A stretch of 64,000 nt of DNA from Verrucomicrobiia bacterium DG1235. GTDB taxonomy: Bacteria; Verrucomicrobiota; Verrucomicrobiia; Opitutales; Opitutaceae. Under the pieces are notes generated by a model. It ran no database searches. It was not told the origin of the DNA and saw only the letters and a program-made list of their open reading frames with translations. The position numbers were made by a program, and so were the translations under genes. Where the stretch lies: the NCBI GenBank assembly GCA_000155695.1, contig DS990592.1:5050538-5114537 (forward strand), written 5' to 3'. This document shows, piece by piece, positions 1 through 9,700 of the stretch (positions are counted from its first letter, which is position 1; each line of letters starts with the position of its first letter).

Positions 1-1615
1 GGGGCGACGCGAAGCTTTGGTCGGCAAAACCGTCTTGTTCGAATCGCAGGCCTGTGCGAATGTCCCAATCGCCACGTTCAAAAACCTGATCAACGTAGCC
101 TGCGAGGTTTGTTTCTTTCTGGTTGAGTGAAGCGTTGATACTGGCGGGAGTCAGCGTAATATAACGCTGATCGGAGTTTGGTCTAAAGTCATCGGCATCG
201 TAGACAAAACGGTTCCAATTGCCATCCAAGACCGTGTCGTAGTCCAGTTCAACTTGGGTTGCTTGTATGCCTGCGCTGAATACGCCCCATTGGTTCACCG
301 TCGTGAAGTCGCTTCGCCAGCCGGTCTCTTTCTCACCTTCACCGATGGTTATGATGTTTTCCCGTACTGGAAAACTGGATGCGGGCGATCCCGGAGGTAC
401 GAGATCAGGAAAGGCTTCACCCTCTGAGCTCGTCTTGTCGCTTTTGCGGTAGTATACCTTGTTGGTCCAAACTGCTTCTGCGCCGATCAACGATCGCAAT
501 GTGAATCCGTACAAATCACTGTCTTGTTTGAAATCTAGCAGCGCAGCATCTTCGAAGTTAGGCGACGCAAAGACGTGCGTCACATCGCGGGTATAGTCTT
601 CTTGTGTATCGATCAGTAGGGCCTCGAACGTGTGGTTCTCGTTGATGGGTATGACCGACTTTACGATAATATCGCTTAAGACAGGATTTCCGATATCTAG
701 CTCTTCGATATCTTCGAAAAAGTCGCCGAAATCCAGATCTCGTGCAGAGACGAGCAAAGTAGAGCCTTCTGTTATGCCGGCAGGTCCGTCGTATCCAAAT
801 TCATTGCCCGCAATGTCAAAGCGCAGACTTGCGGAAGGACTTGGGTTGCCACTGGCGACTTCCAATTTTAGAAGCGATGCCGCGCGGCCGCCATAAGCCG
901 GACCCCATCCGCCGGGTGAGAACTCTGCTCCGCTTATAACATTCGGAGCGAAGATCGAGAAACGGCCGCCGCCGCCGACATCTTCTTCTTCACCCAATGT
1001 CGCGTCGAAGTGCACCGCTTTATCAAAGGGAAAGTCATCGACGAACAACAAATTATCTCTCGGTCCGCGTCCGCGCACGTTGAAGTTCGCGAATTCATTG
1101 GTGGATGCCAAGCCCGGTAGTCCGTCCAATGAAAGCAGCGGATCTGCGCCGCCACCAACCGAACTTCGCAACTCTTCCCTATTGCGATAGGAGCTCGAAG
1201 CTGAAGCAAATGTATCGGCCTGTTGGGCTCGAACCACTACTCCCTCAAGTTCCACCATCTCTCCAAGTTGTTCGAGTAGTTCGAATCGAATCAGAATGTT
1301 TTTGCGCGTTATCACGCGTACACTTGGCTCGTACGATGAAGCGAATCCGCCTTTGGCTACATTCACCGAGTAGAGGCCGGGGTCGAGCGGTTCAATGACG
1401 ATGCGACCTCGCGCGTCGGTTTCAACGGATCGCGTGGAATTGTTTTCCCGTTCCGTGATCGTGATCTGCGCGTTTGAGAGTGGCCGCTCAGTAATCTGAT
1501 CTTTAACAACAATAGTCATCCCACCGGGCGCCTCTGCTGCCTGGGCGAAAATTGGAAAGCCAATTAGCACCGCCGATAGAGTGAACCATAATACCTGTCT
1601 TGAAATCTTACTCAT
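1..1615 (-). CDS. TonB-dependent receptor, N-terminal part (cut by window edge)
   Basis: The frame is open on the minus strand from an ATG at 1613-1615 to the window edge, about 538 codons, so the C-terminal barrel is missing. Residues 1-27 form a signal peptide ending near FAQA. Residues about 30-110 look like a CarboxypepD_reg-like beta-sandwich (TERPLSNAQITI, DPGLYSVNVAKGG). A plug domain follows, with SVGGGADPLLSLDGLPG and NFNVRGRGPRDNLLFVDD, and then aromatic-rich strands typical of a 22-strand outer-membrane barrel. Such receptors import ligands using TonB energy; the substrate cannot be read here. It is transcribed divergently from the response regulator at 1809, which may control it (inference). 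Family assignment is confident, substrate unknown. Confidence 0.85.
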   Translation of the reverse strand, partial: MSKISRQVLWFTLSAVLIGFPIFAQAAEAPGGMTIVVKDQITERPLSNAQITITERENNSTRSVETDARGRIVIEPLDPGLYSVNVAKGGFASSYEPSVRVITRKNILIRFELLEQLGEMVELEGVVVRAQQADTFASASSSYRNREELRSSVGGGADPLLSLDGLPGLASTNEFANFNVRGRGPRDNLLFVDDFPFDKAVHFDATLGEEEDVGGGGRFSIFAPNVISGAEFSPGGWGPAYGGRAASLLKLEVASGNPSPSASLRFDIAGNEFGYDGPAGITEGSTLLVSARDLDFGDFFEDIEELDIGNPVLSDIIVKSVIPINENHTFEALLIDTQEDYTRDVTHVFASPNFEDAALLDFKQDSDLYGFTLRSLIGAEAVWTNKVYYRKSDKTSSEGEAFPDLVPPGSPASSFPVRENIITIGEGEKETGWRSDFTTVNQWGVFSAGIQATQVELDYDTVLDGNWNRFVYDADDFRPNSDQRYITLTPASINASLNQKETNLAGYVDQVFERGDWDIRTGLRFEQDGFADQSFASP

Positions 1616-1808
1616 ATAGATTCGAGAGACTACGCGAGCGCGCGTGAACGCGTCGTGAGGCGAACGTTAAGGAAACGCAAAATCGCGCCTCCGTGAGCTC
1701 TTCAGCCTCGCAGCGCGGTACAAACAGGTTGAAATGATGGCTGGTTTCGGCTTCCAAGTTGGAACCCGCTCGGACGATGGCGCTTTTTGGCCACGTGCGC
1801 TTTTCAAG

Positions 1809-2522
1809 ATGAACGACGCTCCCAACACACCCGTTCTCCTCGTGGAGGACAACTTCGACCTAGCCGGCAATATTCAGGACTACCTCGAGCAACGGGGCTG
1901 GAGTGTCGACTACGTGCCCAACGGAGCCCTCGCCCTGCACCGCGTGAACGAGCAGACGCACGCGGCGGTGATTCTCGATCTTCGCCTCCCGGTTATCGAC
2001 GGGCTGGAGGTCTGCCGTCGTTTGCGGAGCAGCATAGCCCCCCGGATTCCGGTGCTTATGTTGACCGCCGCCGACTTGCTCGACGACCGGCTGACGGGAT
2101 TCGCGGCAGGCGCGGACGACTACATGGTGAAGCCATTTGCCTTGCCGGAATTGCTCGCCCGATTGCGCGCCCTCGTGCGTCGCAGTTCAGCGCTGTCTCC
2201 AACCTCGGTGTTCCGTCTGCACGACCTCGAATTGAATCCCTCGACGCGGGAGGTCCGCCGGGGCGCGCGACGACTCGTCCTCACGCCCATGGACTATTCC
2301 ATTCTCGAATACCTGTTGGCGCGATCCCCGGCTGTCGTCCCCCGCCAGGAATTGGAACGTCATCTCTGGGCGGATGACCCGCCCGGGAGCGATGCGCTGC
2401 GCACGCATATCGCGACCCTGCGCGCTGAAGTGGATCGAGCGGAGCGAACCGCGCTGCTACATACGCACCGCGGAGTTGGTTATCAGATCGCCCTGACAGA
2501 GCCCGAGCGAGGACATGAGTGA
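1809..2522 (+). CDS. OmpR-family response regulator
   Basis: A 237-aa two-component response regulator. The receiver domain (residues about 7-122) has the acidic pair E13-D14, phospho-acceptor D57 in VILDLRLP, T86 and the conserved K108 in VKPF. The C-terminal half is an OmpR/PhoB winged helix (LTPMDYSILEYLL, RTHIATLRAEVD, HTHRGVGYQI). I chose the ATG at 1809 because homologous domains begin with a few residues before VLLVEDN; an in-frame ATG at 1734 would add 25 unlikely residues. Its stop overlaps the start of the histidine kinase by 8 nt, so the two are translationally coupled. The DNA target is unknown; the divergent TonB receptor is a plausible one. Confidence 0.93.
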   Translation: MNDAPNTPVLLVEDNFDLAGNIQDYLEQRGWSVDYVPNGALALHRVNEQTHAAVILDLRLPVIDGLEVCRRLRSSIAPRIPVLMLTAADLLDDRLTGFAAGADDYMVKPFALPELLARLRALVRRSSALSPTSVFRLHDLELNPSTREVRRGARRLVLTPMDYSILEYLLARSPAVVPRQELERHLWADDPPGSDALRTHIATLRAEVDRAERTALLHTHRGVGYQIALTEPERGHE

Positions 2523-3861
2523 ATCGAAAAAACAGCAGCCCGGCCGCCTGGCTTCGCGGATTCGCTGGCTGCTCGTTGGCCTCGCTGTATTGCAGGCCGC
2601 CGTGTTCGCGTCAGTTGGGTGGATGTTGTTGCTCGCCGCCGAAGAGCTGATCCGCAACCAATACTATGAGCACCTTCTCGAATACGCGGCTCAGGCCGGA
2701 CCTACGGCGCCGCTGCCTCCCGGTGTCATCCGCTATACTTCCAACGAATCGATCAGCGAAGCGCTAGGGCTTGCGACTCCGCCTACGGAGCGCGGTCTGT
2801 ATTCAGCATTTCGCGACAGCGCGCAGAATCGGACCGAAGTGATGTATGGACTTCTCGACTACGTATACTGGTCGGACTTGGACGAGGAATATGTGATCTG
2901 GGTCGACTCGCCTGGGCCGGGGAAAGCGGTGACCTGGCTCGTCTCTCCGGCAGACGAATACACCGACGCGATTGGTCGCTCCCTTCAGGTCGCGCTCCTG
3001 ATTGCGGCGCTCGTTGTCATTGTGGTGGCGCTTTCCGCAGGTTCGCTGATCGCCCGATGGACCTTGAAGCCGATCATCGCTCTCGCCGAACGTGTACAAA
3101 AGCGGGATCCAGACATAAAGGCCGATGTGCTTTACCCCGGACGGACTGCTCAAGTCGGCCACGACGAAGTGGGAGTTCTCGAAAGCGCCTTGGAAGCCTA
3201 CGAAGCGCGCCTGCGCGAGTCGCTCGCCCGAGAGCGCGACTTCCTGGCGGATTGCAGTCACGAGTTGCGCACGCCTGTTGCCGTCTTGAAAGGGGCGGTC
3301 GCGTTGCTCCAGAACAGTGCGGATGACGCTGCGCGAGAACGTTATTTCGGACGAATCGAACGTTCGGTGCATCGCATGGAGCGCTTGATCGAGATCTTTT
3401 TGATGGTCGCTCGAGAAGGCAGCCACCGGATGCCGACGCAGGCGGTCGACGCGGCCGAGGTCGTCTCTGAGGTGGTGGACGAAATGCGTGCACTTTATCC
3501 CACGCACCCGCTGCGGATTCAATTAAGGGCCGACCAAACCGTGACGATCGACTGCCACCGCGAGGTACTGGCAGTTTTGTGCCATAACCTGATCGGCAAC
3601 GCATTCACCCATCTCCCAGGTGGAGAACTATGCGTGCGAGTGGACTCAATCGATGGCGAAGGGCGATTGCGGGTCGAGGACGACGGTCCGGGATTGCCTG
3701 AATTCAAGAATGCCGCTGTGGCGTCGGCGCCCGGGCACGGGTATGGGTTGACGCTCGTTGAACGGCTTTGCCGCACCCATCGATGGCGCTTGAGCAAGGT
3801 GCCACGAGACCAGGGAGGCACGTGCATCGAAGTGAACTTTACCCGTGCGGACGAGGCGTAA
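2515..3861 (+). CDS. Membrane sensor histidine kinase (QseC-like layout)
   Basis: A 448-aa histidine kinase partnered with the overlapping response regulator. One membrane helix lies at about 17-42 and a second at about 156-182, enclosing a roughly 110-residue periplasmic sensor without a recognisable fold. A HAMP-like linker follows, then the HisKA motif DCSHELRTPVAVLKG with phospho-acceptor H249. The ATPase domain shows an N box (NLIGNAFTHLPGG), G1 box (VEDDGPGLP) and G2 box (GHGYGLTLVERL). All catalytic boxes look intact, so it should autophosphorylate and transfer to D57 of the regulator. The signal is unknown. Confidence 0.93.
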   Translation: MSESKKQQPGRLASRIRWLLVGLAVLQAAVFASVGWMLLLAAEELIRNQYYEHLLEYAAQAGPTAPLPPGVIRYTSNESISEALGLATPPTERGLYSAFRDSAQNRTEVMYGLLDYVYWSDLDEEYVIWVDSPGPGKAVTWLVSPADEYTDAIGRSLQVALLIAALVVIVVALSAGSLIARWTLKPIIALAERVQKRDPDIKADVLYPGRTAQVGHDEVGVLESALEAYEARLRESLARERDFLADCSHELRTPVAVLKGAVALLQNSADDAARERYFGRIERSVHRMERLIEIFLMVAREGSHRMPTQAVDAAEVVSEVVDEMRALYPTHPLRIQLRADQTVTIDCHREVLAVLCHNLIGNAFTHLPGGELCVRVDSIDGEGRLRVEDDGPGLPEFKNAAVASAPGHGYGLTLVERLCRTHRWRLSKVPRDQGGTCIEVNFTRADEA

Positions 3862-4035
3862 AAGTTAACAAATAGGTGTAATGATAAAGTGGATACGTTG
3901 ATATTTTTATGCCATTCTGGACGGGTATAGCTGAATGCCTCGAGTCTACGTCTCCTGGACCGGCGCTTGAGCGGTGGAGGATTAGGGTCCTGGGTGTGGA
4001 TGTTCTTTTAGCACGAGTAGCACAGGAGGTTGTGT

Positions 4036-4092
4036 GATTGGGTTGTGCTGGTTTTGGCCACGAGAAGGCACGAAGAGTCACAAAGAGATCGG
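4036..4092. repeat. Short degenerate decamer repeat
   Basis: Within the 266-bp gap between the kinase gene and the permease remnant, three imperfect 10-mers of the form CACGA(G/A)(A/G)AGG lie end to end at roughly 4059-4088. They resemble the CACGAAG-type intergenic repeats often scattered in large bacterial genomes. Nothing else coding or structured was seen in the gap. Confidence 0.35.
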
Positions 4093-4127
4093 GTTGCGTG
4101 ACCATAGGGTGAGAGAAGGAGATTTGT

Positions 4128-4395
4128 TTAGACTTCTGTGAGGGCGTCGCGGGGGTCGGCTTTGAGGGCGTTTCTCGCGGGGAGGTAGGTGGCGAGGAGG
4201 GCGACTGAGAAGAGGGTGGCGGCCATGAGGAGGTAGGGTAGCGGGTCGGTGGCAGAGATGCCTTGCAGGGCGGACTGTATCCAGCGAGCGGTGACGAAGG
4301 AAAGGATGATGCCGAGTACGAGTCCGGTGCCGATGAGGGTGAGACTGCCGAGGAAGACGAGGGCAGAGTGTTCGTTTCGGAGGCTGCTGAGGATT
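4128..4395 (-). pseudogene. Decayed 3' fragment of a MacB/FtsX-type permease gene
   Basis: Positions 4131-4348 match 10488-10705, the 3' end of the intact permease gene, over 218 nt with about a dozen mismatches by hand count and no gaps, including the terminal residues (ALTEV) and a stop (TAA here, TGA there). At 4347 the match jumps to 10851, an in-frame deletion of 147 nt, and continues about 45 nt before similarity is lost. No start, N-terminal transmembrane segment or periplasmic domain remains. It is a remnant of a paralogue of the gene at 10485-12857, left on the far side of the restriction-modification island. The mismatches are mostly at synonymous positions, suggesting both copies were once functional. 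Confidence 0.85.
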
Positions 4396-4757
4396 GTCAG
4401 GCCGGCTGGGCCGAGTAGGTGGCCTGCGTCCGGGAGGTTTTGTTGGGTTGTTCGGGATTGCCCATGGGGGAACTAAAGTGCACGAAGGATTTATCGGTGT
4501 TTTTTAACAGCACTGCGCTTAATCCGGACTGAGACCGGCGAGGATTTACTCTGAGCGGGGCGAAGAATTGATGGGGCTAGTGATTTTGCCTTACCGCCCG
4601 TTCGACAGGCTCAGGGTATATGACGAATGAACGCTAATGGATGCGACGGAGTGGAACGGAGATGCAAATCAGTTTTTGGGAGGTGCTAGGGAAGCTCTGA
4701 GGAGCTTATGTGGAGGGCAGTCTGATGTCTGCGGCTCGGGAATGGATTGGGTGGGGG
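4396..4757. other. Non-coding stretch downstream of the restriction island
   Basis: No credible gene was found in these roughly 360 bases. The only recognisable item is a short GTTCGACAGGCTCAGGG element at 4600-4616, a kind of sequence that recurs as a dispersed repeat in many bacterial genomes; a related copy lies inside the methyltransferase gene at 7151-7167. The rest looks like decayed permease sequence and spacer. Confidence 0.5.
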
Positions 4758-5849
4758 CTATGGGGTAGGTGTTTTGTTTTCCCAGTTTTTGAATTTACTT
4801 TTTAGGCGTTCGACGGTGTGGCGCCATTTGGGGGTGACGGGTTGACAGACCGTGTTTTGGTTTCCGAACAGGCCGACTCCGTCGAAGGCCGAGCTTTCGT
4901 TTACGGTATCCAGCCATTCGACACGGACAAAGTATTCTGCCATCTCTGGATCGTTTGCGTGGAGTGAAAGCTGATCGGCGGTACTCAGAACTTCGAGACA
5001 AGGTTTTCCATCTATTTGGAATTCACTGACTGGCTGAACGGATTCGATGACTCGAGCGACTCCCACGTACCCACGTTTTGGGATCTTGACCCAAACGAGA
5101 TCGCCAGATGATAGGAGTTTGAGAGTCTGGCTGTACCAGCTTCCTCCACCTCCACTGATGAAACCATGTTTTCGGGCTTCTTCCCAGGAACGATGAGCTC
5201 CTCCAAAAGACACGTAGAACTCGCCGTTCCAAGGCTCCTTTGAGCTAGTTCCTTTGCTGTAGGTCGCTGCGTTGATTTGGGTCTCACCGGGATCAATGTA
5301 CCAGGCTCGGCTGAGCAGTTGCTCGGTTCCTCTTTGGAAGATTTGAAAGAAGAATACGTTGATCGCGACGTCGCGCTCGTTGAGGTAGCGAATGATGCGC
5401 TCGGTGGCGTAGTCCAGCTCTGCGGCGACTAATATGATCTGATGGGATTCGTTTAATGTTTCTTCGTCGAGTTCGGTCCCGAAGCGTGCTTTGAAAGCGT
5501 CGTTGATGCTACCGCCTTTTGAATATCGTTGGTAGATTTGAGCTATTTTGTCGGAAGTCAGTTTCCCGACCCATGCGGCGTAGTCTAAGGCTTGGGCGAC
5601 AATCTCGCGTGGAGTGCGATGGCGTTTTAATTCGATGAGGACGAGATTGCCGCTGGGGTCGATGGCAAGGAGGTCGGTGCGACCACCAAACGGTGTTACT
5701 TCTTGTCGACCTATGAGCATCCAATTGTCCGACAAAATGGTGGGATCTTTCTCGATCATGTCTTCGAGAAGTTGCTCGCTCGAAAGTTGAGATAGCGGAA
5801 GGGGTGCCGGTTTTTCGCCGACGGTCCAGATGGCGTGTTTGATGGGCAT
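4758..5849 (-). CDS. NucS/DUF91-like PD-(D/E)XK endonuclease
   Basis: A 363-aa protein whose first 130 residues resemble the nuclease domain of NucS/EndoMS and DUF91 proteins. GGRTDLLAID gives D59 and LIELKRHRTP gives E73 and K75, the D...ExK catalytic core, preceded by an acidic helix (SEQLLEDMIEKDP). This predicts metal-dependent DNA cleavage. The C-terminal half has a small-barrel-like stretch (GDLVWVKIPKRGYVGVARVIE) that could be a DNA- or base-recognition module; that is a guess from its look only. It starts 6 nt after the upstream nuclease gene ends, so it is probably the last gene of a three-gene restriction operon. Function in mismatch repair instead of defence is possible but the context favours defence. 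Confidence 0.75.
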   Translation of the reverse strand: MPIKHAIWTVGEKPAPLPLSQLSSEQLLEDMIEKDPTILSDNWMLIGRQEVTPFGGRTDLLAIDPSGNLVLIELKRHRTPREIVAQALDYAAWVGKLTSDKIAQIYQRYSKGGSINDAFKARFGTELDEETLNESHQIILVAAELDYATERIIRYLNERDVAINVFFFQIFQRGTEQLLSRAWYIDPGETQINAATYSKGTSSKEPWNGEFYVSFGGAHRSWEEARKHGFISGGGGSWYSQTLKLLSSGDLVWVKIPKRGYVGVARVIESVQPVSEFQIDGKPCLEVLSTADQLSLHANDPEMAEYFVRVEWLDTVNESSAFDGVGLFGNQNTVCQPVTPKWRHTVERLKSKFKNWENKTPTP

Positions 5850-5855
5850 TTGTCG

Positions 5856-6695
5856 TTATTGCTCGGTTGCTTTACCGATTACCTCGATATCGACCTTTTC
5901 GGTGTAGGAATGGTAGCGGGGTGAGTAGGTTGTTTTCCAGCCGCACTTTTCAATGTCCCAGTGCTGTTCGACAATGCATTTGGATTCTTCGAAAATGAAA
6001 ACGCTGTTTAACACCAGCTTGGTTACGAGAATATCGTTTATAGAAATAATATTTTGATTTTCTAGGATACGGATGGTTACAGGGATAGAATGTACTCCTG
6101 GGAGTTTTAGTTTTGGCCCGTGTGTTCGGAGGATTGCCTCTTTTTCAATGTCTAATGCAGCGTTGCAGCTGGATATTAGGTTAATGTGATTTCCTCCTGC
6201 GATACACTCGCTCTGGAAGATATCAAAGGTGCTTGGGGGTGAATTTTCGGAAGGTTTCCAATTCACCTTTAGTTGAGTGTTCTCCCAGCAGGCGGTATTG
6301 GCCCAGACTTCGAAGGTTTGGAGGGACTCTTTTTGTACCTTTAAGATTTCAATGTTGGGGTAGCGTTTGCAGAGATTCTGTAGGCCTTTGCTAAAGCTGT
6401 TTGCGGCAAGAAATCCTTTTTCAGCTTTGAGCAGGGCTACTTTTTCTTTGAGCCAAGCGAGTTCATTGGGGCCAACAGCTTTCTTCCAGTCTTTGCATTC
6501 GTAGATAGTCACCCTTTTGTTTCCCTTGGCATCAGTGACTTCTACTTCGACGTCTACCTCGAATTGGACTCCGTCTACATTGTGGTGTCGGTTCAGGAAG
6601 ACTTGTCTTTTGCAAAAAGTATTTGGAATGGGAGGACGTGCTTTTAATAAATCCTGAAGAGCTGCCTCTAGCTCTGCGCCTTTCTTGTTTCTCAC
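5856..6695 (-). CDS. Predicted restriction endonuclease-like protein (PD-(D/E)XK)
   Basis: A 279-aa protein with an N-terminal Mrr/RecB-like nuclease signature: an early acidic residue in KGAELEAALQ, D48 in QFEVDVEVEV, and E66-x-K68 in IYECKDWKK. The remaining 180 residues are not recognised and could recognise DNA or a partner. The gene looks more A+T-rich (Lys, Asn, Ile codons) than its neighbours, as expected for recently acquired DNA. It lies 40 nt after the methyltransferase gene and 6 nt before the NucS-like gene, all on the same strand. Nuclease fold is likely; specific role is inferred from context. Confidence 0.65.
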   Translation of the reverse strand: MRNKKGAELEAALQDLLKARPPIPNTFCKRQVFLNRHHNVDGVQFEVDVEVEVTDAKGNKRVTIYECKDWKKAVGPNELAWLKEKVALLKAEKGFLAANSFSKGLQNLCKRYPNIEILKVQKESLQTFEVWANTACWENTQLKVNWKPSENSPPSTFDIFQSECIAGGNHINLISSCNAALDIEKEAILRTHGPKLKLPGVHSIPVTIRILENQNIISINDILVTKLVLNSVFIFEESKCIVEQHWDIEKCGWKTTYSPRYHSYTEKVDIEVIGKATEQ

Positions 6696-6735
6696 GGGAT
6701 GTCGGAGTTATTATCGATGGCTTTTATACATGCTT

Positions 6736-9700
6736 CTAAAGTTGGCCGAGGTTGGTGAGGATTTTTAGGAGGTGTTGGATTTCTCCTTCGCGCTTGGCTG
6801 ACTTGCGGCCGAATTGGGCGCTGAGGGCGGTGGCGTCGGGGCCGATGGCGGGCAGCAGTTTCTTGAGCAGGGCGCCTTGCTCGCGGACTTGCTTGGGCCA
6901 CTTGAGCTTGGTTTTGGTGGCAGGCTGGGCGGTTGGGGTTTCGATGGCGAGGTCGTCTTGCTCGGTGTGCTCGGCTTGGTAGTTGGGATTCTGATACTCG
7001 GGGCGAAGGTAGCGGATGAGACCGCGTTTTTCTTCGGCGGCCCGCTCGTGGTTGAGGGCGACGAGACGGGTGAGAATTTGCTGTTCGAGCTCTTCGTCGC
7101 CGCGGGCGAGTCGGTCGGCCAGCGGTGTTGAAGTGGCGAGGTCCTTAGCGTTCGACGAGCTCAGGTCGAGCCAGCCGTAGGCTTGGAGGACGGCGGCGTC
7201 GATGTCGTCGTGGTATTGCTTGAGGAGGGTGACGAGACCGTTGTCGTGGATCTTCTTTTCCTTTTCGGTGAGCGGCTCTTCCTTGCGGAGCTTTTCGAGC
7301 ACGTTGTACATGCCGGTCATCGTGAGGTCAGCGTATTCGGCTTGGCGGGCTTTGCGGTGGGCGTCGAGCTGCTCGCCAAGTTCGCGTATCCGGTTTTTCA
7401 ATTCACCGTCTTCGAGGACAGGGAAGGGGAAGGTTTCGAAGCAACGGGTTTTATTGTAGCGGGGATCATTCCCGTAGCCTAGGCGTCCACCAGCTGCTAG
7501 TGCCCATTTGACGTGGACGATTGAGGAAAGGGTTCCGAGGAAGTAGGCGTCGTCAGTCGCGATGTTGACGAGCATATTGTCTGGAAGGATCGATTGGTCG
7601 AGGAAAGTGAAGAAACGGTGCTTGCTGGTTTCGACAGTTGCGATGTAGCGAGGGAGGCCGTGGAGAGCGGGGCGAAATTTTCCTCTTGGCTCGCCGAAAG
7701 TCCACCACTTGAGGCGATAGGTGTCTCGCTTATTTTGATCCCGCTCAGGTTTAACAGTCGTGAGGACGTGTTGAAAGGCTTCGGGGAATTTTTCTTTAGC
7801 CTCCTGCTCAGAATAGCCGTAGAGATCGATTACCATCACGTTTCGCGGTGAGGAGGTCAGATCCCTTCCGTTTCGGTAGCCTCGAATTACAGATTCCATT
7901 CCATCGATTCGACCGAGTCCAAGTTTTGTTGCGTCATCTTGAGAGACAATGAAGCCGGAGCCGTGAAGCTTTACTCCAGGACAGCTAATCTCTTCGTTTG
8001 CCAGAAGTGATGAAGAACTGGATACGTTTGCCCCAATCTTGAGATTGGGAACGACCAGTCCGGATTTTGATGACAAAGTAACCCCATGCTCTCCATCCGG
8101 CAGTTCGTGTTCGGCGGTGGCGGTTTCGAGTTGGCCTTCGCCTTGGCCAGAGGTGGCGACCGTCATGGCGATGCGCACGGCGGCGCCGGAGGCGGAGTCG
8201 ACCCAGGGATGGTCGGGGATGGCGTAGGCGAGGTGGAGAGGCTTCTTCTCGTTAGCGAGGTGAGGCTCGATGACGCGGCGGTTGAAGGTTTGGTGTATCG
8301 AGTTTGTGGTGATGAAGCCGAAGCGTTTGGCTTTTCCGTCGCGTACGAGCTCGGCGGCTTTTTGCCACCAGAACATGACGAAGTCGGCGGACTCGGGCAC
8401 GTCGCCTTTCCACACTTTTCTTAAGGCTTCGGTGTATCCATCTCCTAGGAGATCTCGCATGCGGGAGGTGCCGATGAAGGGCGGGTTGCCGACGATGTAG
8501 TCGGCGTCGGGCCAGGTGGCGCGGCGGGGATTTATGTAATCGTAGACGGGCTTGGTGGCGGTTTCGTTGGGGACTTCCTTGCCGGTGACGGGGTGGGGCT
8601 TGGTGGTACGGCCGTCCCAGATGCAGACGAAGTTTCCGTCGGCGTCCTTGCGAGGGAGGCAGTCGTCGTAGGCGAGTACGGCGTCTTGCTGGACGATGGT
8701 GCGGGCTTTGGGGATGAGAGGGCGGTCTTTTGTGTCAGCGGAACCGGTGGCGCGTTTGTGCCATTGGAAGTAGCCGATCCAGAGGACCAGCTGGGCGACG
8801 GCAACGGCGCGTTCGTTGATCTCGAGGCCGAGAAATTGCTGGGGGCGGACTTTGTATTGGTCCATCTCCAAAAGGAGAGTGGAGTCGCCGAGTTGTTGGA
8901 GCAGCTCGATGACTTCGCCTTCGAGGCGTTTCATGTGCTCGAGGGTGACGTAGAGGAAGTTGCCGGAGCCGCAGGCGGGATCCAAAATACGGATACGGCA
9001 GAGTTCGTGATGGAACTCGTGTACGGCGGCGATAGCTTTGTCGGGTTTGCCGATTTCCTGGAATTTGGCGGCTTCCAGCATGATGTCGTCCCACTGTTTG
9101 CGGAGCGGGTCGATGATGGTGGGCTTGACGAGGCGTTCGACGTAGGAGCGCGGGGTGTAGTGGGCGCCGAGCTTGTGTCGCTCGTTGGGGGAGAGGGCAC
9201 GTTCGAGCAGGGTGCCGAAGATGGCGGGCTCGACGTTTGACCAGTCGGTCTTGGCGGCGGCGATGAGGAGCTCGATCTGTGGTTTTGTGATGGGCTCGAC
9301 TTTGACGTCTTCGAAGAGGCCGCCGTTGAAGTAGGCTATTTCTTGGAAGAGGAGAAGGGAGGTGGGGGTGCCGGTGGCCATTTCCTTCCACAAGGTGGTG
9401 AGGAACTGCGGGGCGGCGGCGGGGTTGTCCTTTAGTTTTTCGAGGAGGTCGAGGAAGCCGTTAGTGGGGAGCAGTCCGACGTCTTCGGCGAACATGGTGA
9501 AGAGGCAGCGCTGGAGGAAGAGGGCGGTGGACTGGGAGCTGTGTCCGGCGGCTTCCATGCTTTGGGCAAGGGTGGCGAGGTAGTCGGAGATCCCGCGGGT
9601 GACGGCGGCGGCGCGTTTGGAGGGGTCGAGGGAGAGGGGGTCGGTCCAGAGGGTGCGAAGCAGGTCGAGCTTGGCGGGGTCGGCCAGGTCTTCGAGGTAG

